This document shows positions 1 through 8,489 of a stretch of DNA of 40,862 nucleotides, one piece after another (positions within the stretch are counted from its first letter, which is position 1; each line of letters begins with the position of its first letter). The DNA comes from Deltaproteobacteria bacterium. Its GTDB lineage: Bacteria > Desulfobacterota > Binatia > UBA1149 > JAJCZL01. The stretch is from assembly GCA_029262415.1 (NCBI GenBank), contig JAJCZL010000030.1, forward strand, positions 1 to 40,862. The letters are read 5' to 3'. Position numbers and translations under genes: made by a program. The notes under the pieces are model-generated. The model was given only the letters and a program-made list of their open reading frames with translations, was not told the origin of the DNA and made no database searches.

Positions 1-1
1 C

Positions 2-2017
2 CGTTGTGGTGACGGTGTCGTATGCACGAGCGGCTGCACTCCGTCACCGTTCCTGAGTGCGTTTGAGCCGTGCGATGATGGAAACGCGAGCAACAACGAT
101 GGGTGTCTTAACACGTGCGTGGTCGCTTCTTGCGGCGATGGATCCGTCCAGACCGGCGTAGAAGGTTGCGATGACGGCAACACAGACAACGCCGACAACT
201 GCCCGAACGATTGCTCGTCGCCGGCCTGCGGTGACGGCATCGTCCAGACCGAGTTCGGTGAGCAGTGCGATGCCGGACTGGCGACATGTAGCGCTGGTGC
301 GGACTCGGGCGGCGATTGTTCGGTTGCCGGTGACTGTCGTGGTGTCTGCGGCGGCACGGTGAACCCGGGCAACGCCTGCACACCGGCTACGGTACTTGAC
401 GATTGCGGTGAGATCACGACCTGTGCCGGATTCGGCAGCTGTTCGGGACCGGGCAACCGCGACGATGTCGCCAACCGTTGCCGGGCTAACTGCCTCACGG
501 CGTTTTGCGGCGATGCAGTGGTCGACGCCGGCGAGAACTGTGATAGCGGCGTAGCCGGAACCTCCGGTGCCTGCCTGATCTCGGACTTCGGTGGCACGGC
601 CTCTGCGGTCGCTCCGCTGAATTGCCGGGCTGCGACCTGCGGTGACGGTATCGTCCACGTGGGTGTCGAGGAATGCGACGACGCCAATGCCTCGGGTAAC
701 GACGACTGCCGTAATAGTTGCATACTGAACGTGTGCGGCGACGGCGTCCTCAACTCGGGAGGAACCAACGTCGAGGCGTGCGACGCCGGCGCTGGAAACT
801 CCGATACGGCGATCAACGCTTGTCGTACCAACTGTGAGCTGGCCGGATGCGGTGACGGTGTCACCGACACGCCCGAGAACTGTGACGACGGCAACGTATC
901 CAACCAGGATACGTGCCTGAACGATTGCACGTTCCCGGCTTGCGGCGATGGCTTCACTTGTAGTGCGGCCGCTTGTACGACCGGACCTGGTGGTGGGCCT
1001 GAGCAATGCGACGACGGCAACGTCGTAAACGGCGACGGATGCCGGTCCTTCTGCAGGCTCGAAGAATGCGGAAACGGCTTCGTTGACGCGGGCGAAGACT
1101 GTGACGCAGCGGGTGAGTCTATTACCTGCGATGTCGATTGCACGTGGATGACGTGCGGCGACGGTCGTACGAACACGACGGGTGGCGAGGTCTGCGACGA
1201 TGGCAACCTTGCCGACTTCGATGGCTGTAACAGCGCCTGTCAGGAAGAGTTCTGCGGTGACGCTGTCGTCAACAATAACCTCGTGCCGCTCACGGAAGTG
1301 TGTGACAACGGCCCGGTGTTTAACTCTGACACGGCTGTCGATTCTTGCCGGACTAACTGTCAGCCCTCGTCTTGCGGTGACGGTGTCAATGACACGGCGG
1401 ACTTCTGCGATGACGGTGGCGAGAGCGCTACCTGCGACGACGACTGCACCACCGCGGCCTGCGGTGACAGCAAGGTCAACGCGACGTCTGGTGAGGAGTG
1501 CGACCTTGGTGGAGCGAACGACAACTCCATCCCCGACCGCTGCCGCCTGACCTGCCTGAACCCGGTTCAGGGTGACGGAGTCACCGATCCTGGCTTTGGC
1601 GAACTCTGTGACGTCGGCCCGGTGGGTGACGACACATGTACGGGCGACGGCTGTCCGACAGGGCTGCTTCCGCGCTCGTACGAGGCGGGAGAAGCCGGTG
1701 GGGTGTGTCAGGTCGCAGCGGTGTTGACCTCCTGCGATCCCGGGGCGTGCCAGCGCAAGGGAGGCCCGATCACTCGTAGTATCGAGCGCTTCGATAAGAA
1801 GCTGGGTCAAGCCGTACTCCGTGCGGACCAAGGTCGGCTCAACTCGGCGGGGCGCAAGGCACGTTCAATCTCGAGAAAGATTGTGCGAGTCATCGAGAAG
1901 CTGCCGCGAAAGTGCGTGACACCGATCGCGTCCCGCGACTGCTTGTCCGACAAGCTCAGCGATCTCTTGTTGATCACGACGTTGCTTGAGGCGAACTACG
2001 GGGCCGATCTGCCCTAA
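2..2017 (+). CDS. Cysteine-rich repeat (DUF4215-like) secreted protein, 5' end outside window
   Basis: The reading frame is open from the first bases of the window, so the true start and any signal peptide lie upstream; an internal GTG at 119 is not needed as a start. It holds about fourteen tandem units of the pattern CGDG-x(n)-E.CD.G-x(n)-C...C, beginning near 5, 131, 227, 508, 641, 735, 849, 945, 1067, 1154, 1253, 1373, 1460 and 1568. The last unit has VQGDG, losing its first Cys. Such units are the Myxococcus-type cysteine-rich repeats found on large extracellular proteins of deltaproteobacterial lineages. The last ~80 residues (from about 1771) change character: basic, helical, with four spaced Cys and no repeat, so probably a C-terminal capping or anchoring domain. 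Function is unknown; a surface or secreted structural role is inferred from disulfide-rich composition only. Confidence 0.88.
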   Translation, partial: RCGDGVVCTSGCTPSPFLSAFEPCDDGNASNNDGCLNTCVVASCGDGSVQTGVEGCDDGNTDNADNCPNDCSSPACGDGIVQTEFGEQCDAGLATCSAGADSGGDCSVAGDCRGVCGGTVNPGNACTPATVLDDCGEITTCAGFGSCSGPGNRDDVANRCRANCLTAFCGDAVVDAGENCDSGVAGTSGACLISDFGGTASAVAPLNCRAATCGDGIVHVGVEECDDANASGNDDCRNSCILNVCGDGVLNSGGTNVEACDAGAGNSDTAINACRTNCELAGCGDGVTDTPENCDDGNVSNQDTCLNDCTFPACGDGFTCSAAACTTGPGGGPEQCDDGNVVNGDGCRSFCRLEECGNGFVDAGEDCDAAGESITCDVDCTWMTCGDGRTNTTGGEVCDDGNLADFDGCNSACQEEFCGDAVVNNNLVPLTEVCDNGPVFNSDTAVDSCRTNCQPSSCGDGVNDTADFCDDGGESATCDDDCTTAACGDSKVNATSGEECDLGGANDNSIPDRCRLTCLNPVQGDGVTDPGFGELCDVGPVGDDTCTGDGCPTGLLPRSYEAGEAGGVCQVAAVLTSCDPGACQRKGGPITRSIERFDKKLGQAVLRADQGRLNSAGRKARSISRKIVRVIEKLPRKCVTPIASRDCLSDKLSDLLLITTLLEANYGADLP

Positions 2018-2041
2018 CAAAGCAGTAGAGCCTCCAGCCTA

Positions 2042-2093
2042 ATGCGGCGCACGCCGGTCCGGTCCACGGACCGGCGTGTGCCGCATTTTTTTT
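2042..2093 (+). terminator. Intrinsic terminator of the cysteine-rich protein gene
   Basis: A long GC-rich stem (atgcggc and cacgccggtccg on the left arm, cggaccggcgtg and gccgcat on the right, with one internal mismatch) is followed directly by an eight-T run. It begins 25 bases after the stop codon at 2017. It is one of the clearest Rho-independent terminators in the window. Confidence 0.93.
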
Positions 2094-2116
2094 GATTGTC
2101 GGAGATGTAATGCTGC

Positions 2117-2152
2117 CGTAAGCTTCACTTCTATTGAGGAAGCAAGCTTACG
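2117..2152. repeat. Inverted repeat downstream of the LuxR-type gene
   Basis: The arms cgtaagctt (2117-2125) and aagcttacg (2144-2152) are perfect inverted repeats with an additional cttc/gaag pairing inside. It lies immediately 3' of the minus-strand regulator gene ending at 2158, so it may be its 3' hairpin. There is no T-run on the minus strand, so intrinsic termination is not certain. Confidence 0.5.
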
Positions 2153-2157
2153 TGGTG

Positions 2158-3366
2158 TCAGCGTGTGACCGCCAGAACGATCGAAACTAGTTCGCCTTGA
2201 TCACGCGCAGACGATTTCTTGAGCAGCCTGCGGATGTGGGTCCGTACCGTGGCGAGCGAGGTCCCGAGTTCTTTGCTGATCTCGGATGCACGCGAGCCAT
2301 TCGCAATCAGTGCTCCCACACCGGCTTCTGCCGCAGTCGCCCCGAAAAGCGCACGGAAGACCCCGGCTGAAACCTGTGCGCGGTAGGGGTTGCTGACGAG
2401 GACCAGGGTTGTCGACGGGTTATTAGCCGGGATGAGGTCCAACGACGCCTCCGGGATGAAACGTGCTGCATATGGCCGCGTTCCCGGCGTGCGGGGCAAC
2501 AGCAAGAAGCCCGAATCGTCATTGCCTGGTGGGCGCCGGCCGGGTTGGGACCGTGCGAGAATCTCGTCGATAGCTAGGTTGGTGGCATGGTCGGGAGCTC
2601 GCAACCGCCGAGCACAAGTGATTTTGAGTGCATCTCCGAGTTCGACGAGTCGTTGTGCACGTTCGTTCATACTCAGCACGCACCCGTTTGCGTCAAGGCG
2701 AAACAGCGCGCGCCCCAGAGCGTCGGCTAATAGATCGGTGGATAGTAAACTCGACTCGGCCTGGAGTAAGCGTCGGTGCAGTGTGATGGATCGTTCCATA
2801 TGCGCAACTACTTTATCGAGAATGCAGGCCTGATCCTGCGTGTAGTCAGGCCGATCCGGTACACGGCTGCAACAGAGTAAGAGGAATTCGTTCTCGTCGC
2901 CGTATATGCAGACCGCCAGTGTCGCGAACAGCGGTCTGTGCTTCGCGAGGAATATCGAGCAGAACGGCGAATTGGCGATCGATGCACCCTTACGGTGGAG
3001 GTTAAGGAACATGGTCCCCGTCGTCACATCGGATGGTACTCGCTGCAGAAGCGCGTCGCGCGACGCCCAGGTTGCGTACTCCCTTTGAGCCGCGTCAGGC
3101 AGCCCGTGCTGCCATAGGCATTCGCCGCTCTCGCCATCGCGGCTTAAGCGATAAACTGCCGCAACATCGCTGGAGGTAACGGTCGCCATTTCTGATAAAA
3201 CGCGCCTCCAGCCACGCGCGTCTAAACCTGCGGTGTAGATGGATTCGACGATCTGCTGTGTGGATTCCCGCGGGCGGTCTAGACGGAATGATACCGCGCC
3301 GCCGGGCGTAGCTCGTGCCCCGCTTGAGCCTCTCGAGTCGATGTTTGGCGTCGCTGTTTGGGACAT
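2158..3366 (-). CDS. LuxR-family helix-turn-helix transcriptional regulator
   Basis: About 402 residues. The last ~60 residues form a LuxR/NarL-type HTH (segments GVGALIANGSRASEISKELG and TSLATVRTHIRRLLKKS), the DNA-binding module that usually closes such regulators. The N-terminal ~200 residues are GAF/autoinducer-like in layout, followed by a PAS-like stretch (FRLDANGCVLSMNERAQRLV). No receiver domain with a phospho-acceptor Asp is apparent, so it is probably a one-component ligand sensor rather than a response regulator. ATG at 3366 is taken as start; a GTG directly upstream at 3369 is equally possible and no good ribosome site separates them. The gene stands alone, 414 bases downstream of the radical SAM gene in the same orientation. 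Its target genes and ligand cannot be read from the sequence. Confidence 0.88.
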   Translation of the reverse strand: MSQTATPNIDSRGSSGARATPGGAVSFRLDRPRESTQQIVESIYTAGLDARGWRRVLSEMATVTSSDVAAVYRLSRDGESGECLWQHGLPDAAQREYATWASRDALLQRVPSDVTTGTMFLNLHRKGASIANSPFCSIFLAKHRPLFATLAVCIYGDENEFLLLCCSRVPDRPDYTQDQACILDKVVAHMERSITLHRRLLQAESSLLSTDLLADALGRALFRLDANGCVLSMNERAQRLVELGDALKITCARRLRAPDHATNLAIDEILARSQPGRRPPGNDDSGFLLLPRTPGTRPYAARFIPEASLDLIPANNPSTTLVLVSNPYRAQVSAGVFRALFGATAAEAGVGALIANGSRASEISKELGTSLATVRTHIRRLLKKSSARDQGELVSIVLAVTR

Positions 3367-3783
3367 CACTTACTACGAGCACCGACGACACCACGATCAG
3401 GGAAACGATTGCTCGTATACCGCGTTGGAAGCTGCGGTATCTGCCCCCCATCTGGGTGTCTGCTTTATGGCATAGTGAACGCCGCAGCCCTTCGAATTCC
3501 AGCGGATCGGACAAACCGTCACCGCGCCCCCCAGGAGACATCCTTCCCAGAGGCGTGTTCCGACTGGTGTTTCGCAGCTCCTCGCGGCGGCTCGGAACTA
3601 TCCCTAAACATTGCTATGCAGTTTGCATGCCAACGAACGCCGGGCACATGGAAAATACGGCTGAGGCGAGGGCGTGTCGACTCGACGGCCGCTATAGAAA
3701 CACCTGCCTGAAACGGTCTCAGGAACCTGGCGAGCGCAACGCGCCTACTAGACTCGAACTCAAAGTCGGCGGGTCCTAAGACT
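3367..3783. other. Non-coding stretch upstream of the LuxR-type gene
   Basis: A 417-base gap between the regulator and the radical SAM gene. Several frames are open on both strands, but none has recognisable protein sequence or a ribosome site. A 90-codon minus-strand frame (3519-3791) begins with an ATG that overlaps the stop of the radical SAM gene; its translation is Arg/Ser-rich and unlike any family I know. The stretch presumably carries the regulator's promoter; I see no convincing -35/-10 pair. Confidence 0.5.
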
Positions 3784-5109
3784 TCAGACATCGGGATTGA
3801 GATGCTGCCACAGCGGACCTCTCAACCCCGAGCGACGGAGCACGTCGAATAGCTTCTCGCCGAAGTTGATACCGAGCGCGGGAACCAACCATCGGGAGTG
3901 CTTTTGCGTGCGGGCGCCCACGAGATCACTCACCTCCCGGCGGAATCCAGCGCGTGAGGCTGCAAGCTTTGGGTTGAGAGCCTCTTCATCGTCTACCCAG
4001 ATACCCATGATCGCGGCGAATGGGTCGAGATTCTCGCAGAAGTCCAGTGTGGCGGTCACATCCTCGAGCGTTTCGCCCGTCGTTCCGACGATGAAACTAT
4101 GGCAATCTTTGAGTCCCGTTTGTACACAATGCTTGTGCAGTGCTTCGATCTTGTCTTTCTTGAAGCCCTTCTTGAGCCGTTCCAGCACGCGATCTACGCC
4201 GGAGTCAGAACCGACGTCGATGCCGCTGCAGCCGGCCTCAACCATGAGTTCGGCAAGTTCACGGTCGAAGCCCGGGGGGTTGGCGCAACAGCTCCAGGAT
4301 ACCGACAACTTCTGGGAGATCATCTCTCGACAGATCGCCTTAGCGTGTCGCGGCGGTAGATTGAACACCGAATCAACGATAAAGAAGTGCTCGATGGCCG
4401 GGTGAGCTTCTTTCTGGGAGACCATTTCGGCTACGACTTGCACGGGGTCGCGCTCACGAATGGTACGTCCTTCCAGCAGCGGGTAGGTGCAGTAGGTGCA
4501 CTCCATCGGGCAGCCGCGTTTGCTTTGCACAGAGTCCACGCCGTGCATCTGGAAATAGCTGGGGCCGGCACACCGCTTGTCGGGAGGGTTGAGTCCGTCC
4601 AGCGCCGGGAAAGTGGCAGCCGCAGGCGTTCTGCGCAGTCGCCTCCGGTCAAAGTAGAGCAGACTCGGAACATCTGTTACTTCGTCACCGGACTCCAGTG
4701 CGGCAAGCAGTTGCACAAAGGCCTGCTCGCCTTCGCCAACGATCCCGTAGTCCGCGCTCAGGTGGCCCATTAGGTGTTCGGCGTCTACGCCGAATCCTCC
4801 ACCTCCGAGAACTATGGGTGCCCGGGTTTGTTTACGGATGGCGGCTATGAGGCGCTGATAGTAGGCGAGGTTTTCGCTAGTGCCGCTGTGGATTGCGCTT
4901 TGCAGATTGCGAATGCCGAGCCCGATGACCTCGGGTTGAAACTCATCGATACCTCGCTGCACGCGAGCAATCGGGTCTGGTTCGAAGCAGAGGTCCCACA
5001 GTTCGCATCGGTGTCGCTCGGGGAGCTGCGCCATCACGTAAAGCACGCCGAGCGGGACCACCGGCTCGGGGAGCTTCTCGCGGTCGGCCGATATGAGCGC
5101 GACCCTCAT
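3784..5109 (-). CDS. B12-binding-domain radical SAM protein
   Basis: 441 residues. The N-terminal ~140 residues have the Rossmann-like layout of a cobalamin-binding domain (PLGVLYVMAQLPE, then PIVLGGGGFGVDAE and GEGEQAF), the usual N-terminus of class B radical SAM enzymes. The canonical DxHxxG cobalamin His motif is not evident, as in many members. The radical SAM cluster motif is CPMECTYC, giving Cys200, Cys204 and Cys207 (CxxxCxxC), followed by the TIM-barrel core with a conserved GSDSG-like segment. Family members carry out methylations and ring or carbon-skeleton rearrangements on lipids and natural products. The substrate is not predictable. The location next to glycosyltransferase and sulfatase-like genes suggests modification of a lipid or polyketide-like surface molecule. 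It begins 148 bases after the sulfatase-like gene on the same strand. Confidence 0.9.
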   Translation of the reverse strand: MRVALISADREKLPEPVVPLGVLYVMAQLPERHRCELWDLCFEPDPIARVQRGIDEFQPEVIGLGIRNLQSAIHSGTSENLAYYQRLIAAIRKQTRAPIVLGGGGFGVDAEHLMGHLSADYGIVGEGEQAFVQLLAALESGDEVTDVPSLLYFDRRRLRRTPAAATFPALDGLNPPDKRCAGPSYFQMHGVDSVQSKRGCPMECTYCTYPLLEGRTIRERDPVQVVAEMVSQKEAHPAIEHFFIVDSVFNLPPRHAKAICREMISQKLSVSWSCCANPPGFDRELAELMVEAGCSGIDVGSDSGVDRVLERLKKGFKKDKIEALHKHCVQTGLKDCHSFIVGTTGETLEDVTATLDFCENLDPFAAIMGIWVDDEEALNPKLAASRAGFRREVSDLVGARTQKHSRWLVPALGINFGEKLFDVLRRSGLRGPLWQHLNPDV

Positions 5110-5257
5110 ACGCTCGGCACTTAAAGCCTAAGTGCTAGGCCTTTTCAATGGCCTGAACCGCCGTCCATTTTCGGAACTCCGCCGCGCGGCCTCGGCTACA
5201 CCCACCTGCCACCCACCTGGGGGGTTGATGGGTAGGGGCGGGGGTCGCAAGCTTCGA

Positions 5258-7138
5258 TCAGTTTAAGTAACCGAGCGCTTCGAGTTTTTCTTGGGCCGCT
5301 TCGTCAAGTAGCGCCTCGCCTCCGGCAAGGCGTTTTGAGCGCGCCGACTCACGTATGGCAGCGAGCTGGTTTTGCCAATCCCGATCTTCGCTGCCGACCA
5401 CCGGGCGGGCTTCGCGCGCGTCGATGTCGAGATCGTAGAGTTCCCGCCGCGGGGAAGCGCCGAGCCCATCGACGATCTCGAGGTACTTGCGACCGTTGCG
5501 GTAGATCATGTAGGTCTCGAGCCCACCTTCACGGATGAGTTCGGCGTAGGCCGTGCGGTCGGCCGGCGCTGCCCCTAGAATGCTTCCCTCCCACAAAGCG
5601 TCGGCCGGCAGTCCGAGCAGGGCTGCGATGGTGGGCAGCACGTCGACGAGCATCGCCGGTCCGGGTGCCGTCACTCCAGCGGCGACGCCGGGACCGCGCA
5701 GCACCAGAGGAACGCGTACGACCTCGTCGTATAGGCTCTTTCCATGACCCCAACGGCCGTGCTCGTGAAACTCCTCGCCGTGGTCGGCGCTGACGATCAG
5801 CACCGATTGATCGAGAATCCCACGAGCGCGCAGCGTGCTCACTATCTCGCCCAGCAGCTGGTCGGCGTAGGCCACCGTTTGGTCGTAGAGCGAAAGCAAC
5901 AGAGCCCGGCGATCGCTCGCAAGCGCGTCGGTTTGCTGCAGGAGCGCGACCTGATCGGCTGCGGCGAAATCGCTTTCTACGCCAGGCGGCTGGTATGGAA
6001 TGTGCGGACTCATCAGGTGGAAGTAGGCGAACCCCGGTTGCTCGGGTCGTGAAGCGAGCCAGCCGGCGAAAGCCTCCACGATCGCACCGTCGCGTTCGCA
6101 GTTCGTCGCACGTGCCGTACGCAGCCCGTACAGGTCTTCCATTCGGCGTATGCCGGTCCGCAGCGCGTGACCCGGCAGCACGCGATCGGCGGCACGCAAG
6201 GCCTGCAGCAGCACGACCAGGCGGCTGAAGGTCTCGGGTTCCGATTGGTAGAAATACTCAACTCCCTGATCGAAGCCGAACGCGGGAGAGATCCACGGGT
6301 TGGCAGAGAACACGGCTGTACGATAGCCGTTGCGGGCCAACAGCTCGGCGATGGTCAGCGGCTCGCCCGAAAGGCGGTCGCGGCGCAGGTTCGCTCCGTG
6401 GCTCGACGGATACAGTGAGGTGAACAGTGAGGCCGCCGACGGTTTGGTCCAGGACGCCTGTGCGTAGGCGCGTTCGAACGCCGTCCCTTCGCCGGCGAGT
6501 CGATCGAGGTTCGGCGTCTTCGATGCTGCCTTCAGGCCGAGCCCGGTGCGGTCGTATCGCAGGGTGTCGATGACGATGACGAAGACGTTGGGTTTGTCGC
6601 TCGCGGCCGCGGTGCCGATTGGTGGCATTGGCGAAGCCCATCCGCGTGCGGCCAACAGGCAGCCGGCGAAGGCCAAACCGGCAACGGCCGCCGCAAGCCG
6701 CCGCGATTCGGCGCAACGCGCGGCGGCGGCGGACCCGGCCAAGAGCCGCCACAGGCCGATTGCCGAGACCACCAGCACAACGTTGGCAACCATCGTCACC
6801 GGTGACGTGATCGACGGAAGGTGTACCACGTTCACATACGTGCCGACCAGCAGCGTACCCCAGCAGACCAGCGCGAGTCCGGCCACCGAGCATGTCGTGG
6901 CGAGCCGGGTCGGAAGCAGTCGGGGAGTGATTGCCGCGAGCAGCGCGCCGCCGAGCAGGCCGAGCATTGCGTAGAGTGATGCGACCATCGCCGCCAGGCG
7001 CAGTAGCTGTTGCCCGCCGGTTGTGACGACGACCTGACTGACGTCGATGCAGCCCCAAAGCAGCGCGGCGGCGAGCGACCAAACGATCACGGCCGGCGCG
7101 TCGAGTGCGCGGATGTGCCGTTCAGTCGAGGTAGCCAA
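5258..7138 (-). CDS. Membrane-anchored sulfatase-superfamily hydrolase/transferase
   Basis: 626 residues with about five N-terminal membrane helices (residues ~15-165) and a periplasmic alkaline-phosphatase-fold domain. Metal and active-site elements visible are VIVIDTLRYD (Asp191), SWTKPSAASLFTSL (Thr231) and SADHGEEFHEHG. Classical sulfatases have CxPSR here with a Cys or Ser that becomes formylglycine. This protein has T-K-P-S-A, so the expected nucleophile is Thr and the Arg is missing. It is therefore more likely a phospho- or glycerophosphotransferase-like, or atypical, hydrolase than an arylsulfatase. The tail LEALGYLN is typical of this subfamily. The longest frame starts with TTG at 7138, overlapping the relic gene upstream; a GTG at 7090 just before the first membrane helix is an alternative. 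Probably co-transcribed with the glycosyltransferases upstream. Confidence 0.88.
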   Translation of the reverse strand: MATSTERHIRALDAPAVIVWSLAAALLWGCIDVSQVVVTTGGQQLLRLAAMVASLYAMLGLLGGALLAAITPRLLPTRLATTCSVAGLALVCWGTLLVGTYVNVVHLPSITSPVTMVANVVLVVSAIGLWRLLAGSAAAARCAESRRLAAAVAGLAFAGCLLAARGWASPMPPIGTAAASDKPNVFVIVIDTLRYDRTGLGLKAASKTPNLDRLAGEGTAFERAYAQASWTKPSAASLFTSLYPSSHGANLRRDRLSGEPLTIAELLARNGYRTAVFSANPWISPAFGFDQGVEYFYQSEPETFSRLVVLLQALRAADRVLPGHALRTGIRRMEDLYGLRTARATNCERDGAIVEAFAGWLASRPEQPGFAYFHLMSPHIPYQPPGVESDFAAADQVALLQQTDALASDRRALLLSLYDQTVAYADQLLGEIVSTLRARGILDQSVLIVSADHGEEFHEHGRWGHGKSLYDEVVRVPLVLRGPGVAAGVTAPGPAMLVDVLPTIAALLGLPADALWEGSILGAAPADRTAYAELIREGGLETYMIYRNGRKYLEIVDGLGASPRRELYDLDIDAREARPVVGSEDRDWQNQLAAIRESARSKRLAGGEALLDEAAQEKLEALGYLN

Positions 7139-7232
7139 GCGCTTCCAGTCCGGCCTTGCCGTCCACTCGGTGCAGCGAAGCCTGCACGTTGAGGTTGCCG
7201 AGGCGATGCCGCCGACAGCAGTGCCGGTTCAT
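7122..7232 (-). pseudogene. 36-codon relic ending in a sulfatase-family C-terminal tail
   Basis: A short frame starts with an ATG overlapping the glycosyltransferase stop (ATGA) and ends in TGA inside the 5' end of the sulfatase-like gene. Its translation ends KAGLEALGYLD. The intact sulfatase-like protein next door ends KLEALGYLN. The shared part differs at the DNA level mostly at synonymous positions, so the two tails are homologous but old, not a recent copy. The first ~25 residues are basic and unrelated to a sulfatase. Best explanation: a second sulfatase-family gene once stood here and was deleted down to its last ~12 codons. A functional translationally coupled leader peptide is the alternative. 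Confidence 0.6.
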
Positions 7233-8299
7233 GGTTTATAGCTCTCCGCAGCGTCTGCGCGCCGACGCTCGCGGTTCAGCGCCGACTTTCCTTCGATCAC
7301 CCAGAGAACCGCGCTCCAGATGAAGCTGGCCGAGTAAATAATATCGCAGCACAAGCCGAGAGGTACGGCTGCGGCCCGTTCGGCCAGGCTCAGATCGGCG
7401 GCCAATCGGCTGTGGTGCCAGCCGCGGGCGACCACAGCGGCCGGCAGCGCAAGGCGGGTAGGCTTCCATAGTAGGCCGGCCGGAATCAGCACCGCGATCA
7501 GCGGTAAAAATGCTACCTGGGTCATGCGATGCAGGGCACGACGCTTGCGATTCGCGTTGGTCCACAGTCCGTCTCGCGAACCGACACCGTAGTTGACCGT
7601 GATGTATGCCTGTCCGCGCGCATACTGTCCTTGCTTGCTGAGCAGCTTGCCCAGCGAGTCTTCTGTACCTCCGAACCCCAGTTCGAACTCCAGTGTGTTG
7701 TCCTGCAGCAGCTTGTAACCCTGACGGTTGATGCGGATCGAAAGATCCTGATCTTCATTGGATCGGAACAAGTCCTCGTTCAAGCCCCCGACTGCGTCGA
7801 GCACGCGCCGTCGAAAACCGTCGCAGCGTACTTCGACGAAATTGACCTGGTGTACACCTGTGTCCGGGTCGTTGATGTCGAGAATGTTGAGCCGCGCAAA
7901 GATGCGCTCGGTGCGTGTTGCGCTTTCGAAGTGCGGGATCACGGCTTTACCGGCGACCGCACCGACGGTCGGCTCGGCGAAGTGACGAACCAGTCGCGCG
8001 AGGTAGTCGCTTGCGATCAGCGAGCAGTCACTGGCCAGCATCAGCACGATCTCACCGTGAGATTCGGCAAGCGCACGGTTGTAGGTCTTGGCAATCCCCG
8101 AGTTGCGCTCGTTGCGAAACGCTCGGAGTCGGCCCTGGTAGCGGGCCAGTACCTCGGCGGTGGCGTCGGTCGAGCAGTCGTCGATAACCACCAGCTCCAT
8201 CTGCGGGTAGTCCTGAGCCAGCACCGAGTCGATGCACCGGGCCAGCGTATCTTGCCCGTTGTAGACGGGGACGAGCACGGAAATGGTCGGCGTCAGCAT
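7229..8299 (-). CDS. Family 2 glycosyltransferase
   Basis: 356 residues with a GT-A fold at the N-terminus: ISVLVPVYNGQDTLARCIDS, VVIDDCSTDATAEVL (nucleotide-binding Asp pair near 40-41), and SDCS at ~90-93 in place of the DxD metal motif. After the catalytic domain (~230 residues) one or two hydrophobic segments (about 270-290 and 325-340) suggest C-terminal anchoring to the inner membrane. These enzymes move sugars from nucleotide-sugar donors to lipid or polysaccharide acceptors. The gene is followed with a 4-base ATGA overlap by the sulfatase-tail relic and then the sulfatase-like gene, implying a polycistronic unit. Donor and acceptor are unknown. Confidence 0.9.
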   Translation of the reverse strand: MLTPTISVLVPVYNGQDTLARCIDSVLAQDYPQMELVVIDDCSTDATAEVLARYQGRLRAFRNERNSGIAKTYNRALAESHGEIVLMLASDCSLIASDYLARLVRHFAEPTVGAVAGKAVIPHFESATRTERIFARLNILDINDPDTGVHQVNFVEVRCDGFRRRVLDAVGGLNEDLFRSNEDQDLSIRINRQGYKLLQDNTLEFELGFGGTEDSLGKLLSKQGQYARGQAYITVNYGVGSRDGLWTNANRKRRALHRMTQVAFLPLIAVLIPAGLLWKPTRLALPAAVVARGWHHSRLAADLSLAERAAAVPLGLCCDIIYSASFIWSAVLWVIEGKSALNRERRRADAAESYKP

Positions 8300-8489
8300 G
8301 GCAGTATTTGAACCCGCGATGGGCCTGCATCGCTCATGGACGGATGCGGCGCTTGGAGCGGTCTCGAAGTATGAAACATCCGCACCCGTTTGTCACCAGA
8401 GCCGCGGCAGACGCCGTTTAGGCGCGGCGCTCGGTCTCGATCCGGTCGCCGTGCCGCCGGCTATCGATTCGCGAAACCGCACGACGGAT

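Noticed and set aside
44-1831. Long minus-strand open frame opposite the cysteine-rich repeat gene
   Set aside because: It is the mirror of a highly repetitive GC-rich gene: its Val/Ala/Arg/Thr-rich translation only echoes the repeat period, there is no ribosome site, and the plus-strand frame has clear family signatures.
3519-3791. 90-codon minus-strand frame overlapping the radical SAM stop
   Set aside because: Overlap looks like coupling, but the translation has no recognisable features, no ribosome site is visible, and overlapping plus-strand frames are equally open.
5110-5257. Repeated cccacctg motifs between the radical SAM and sulfatase-like genes
   Set aside because: The two copies and the weak accca/tgggt pairing are too short to call a repeat element or terminator.
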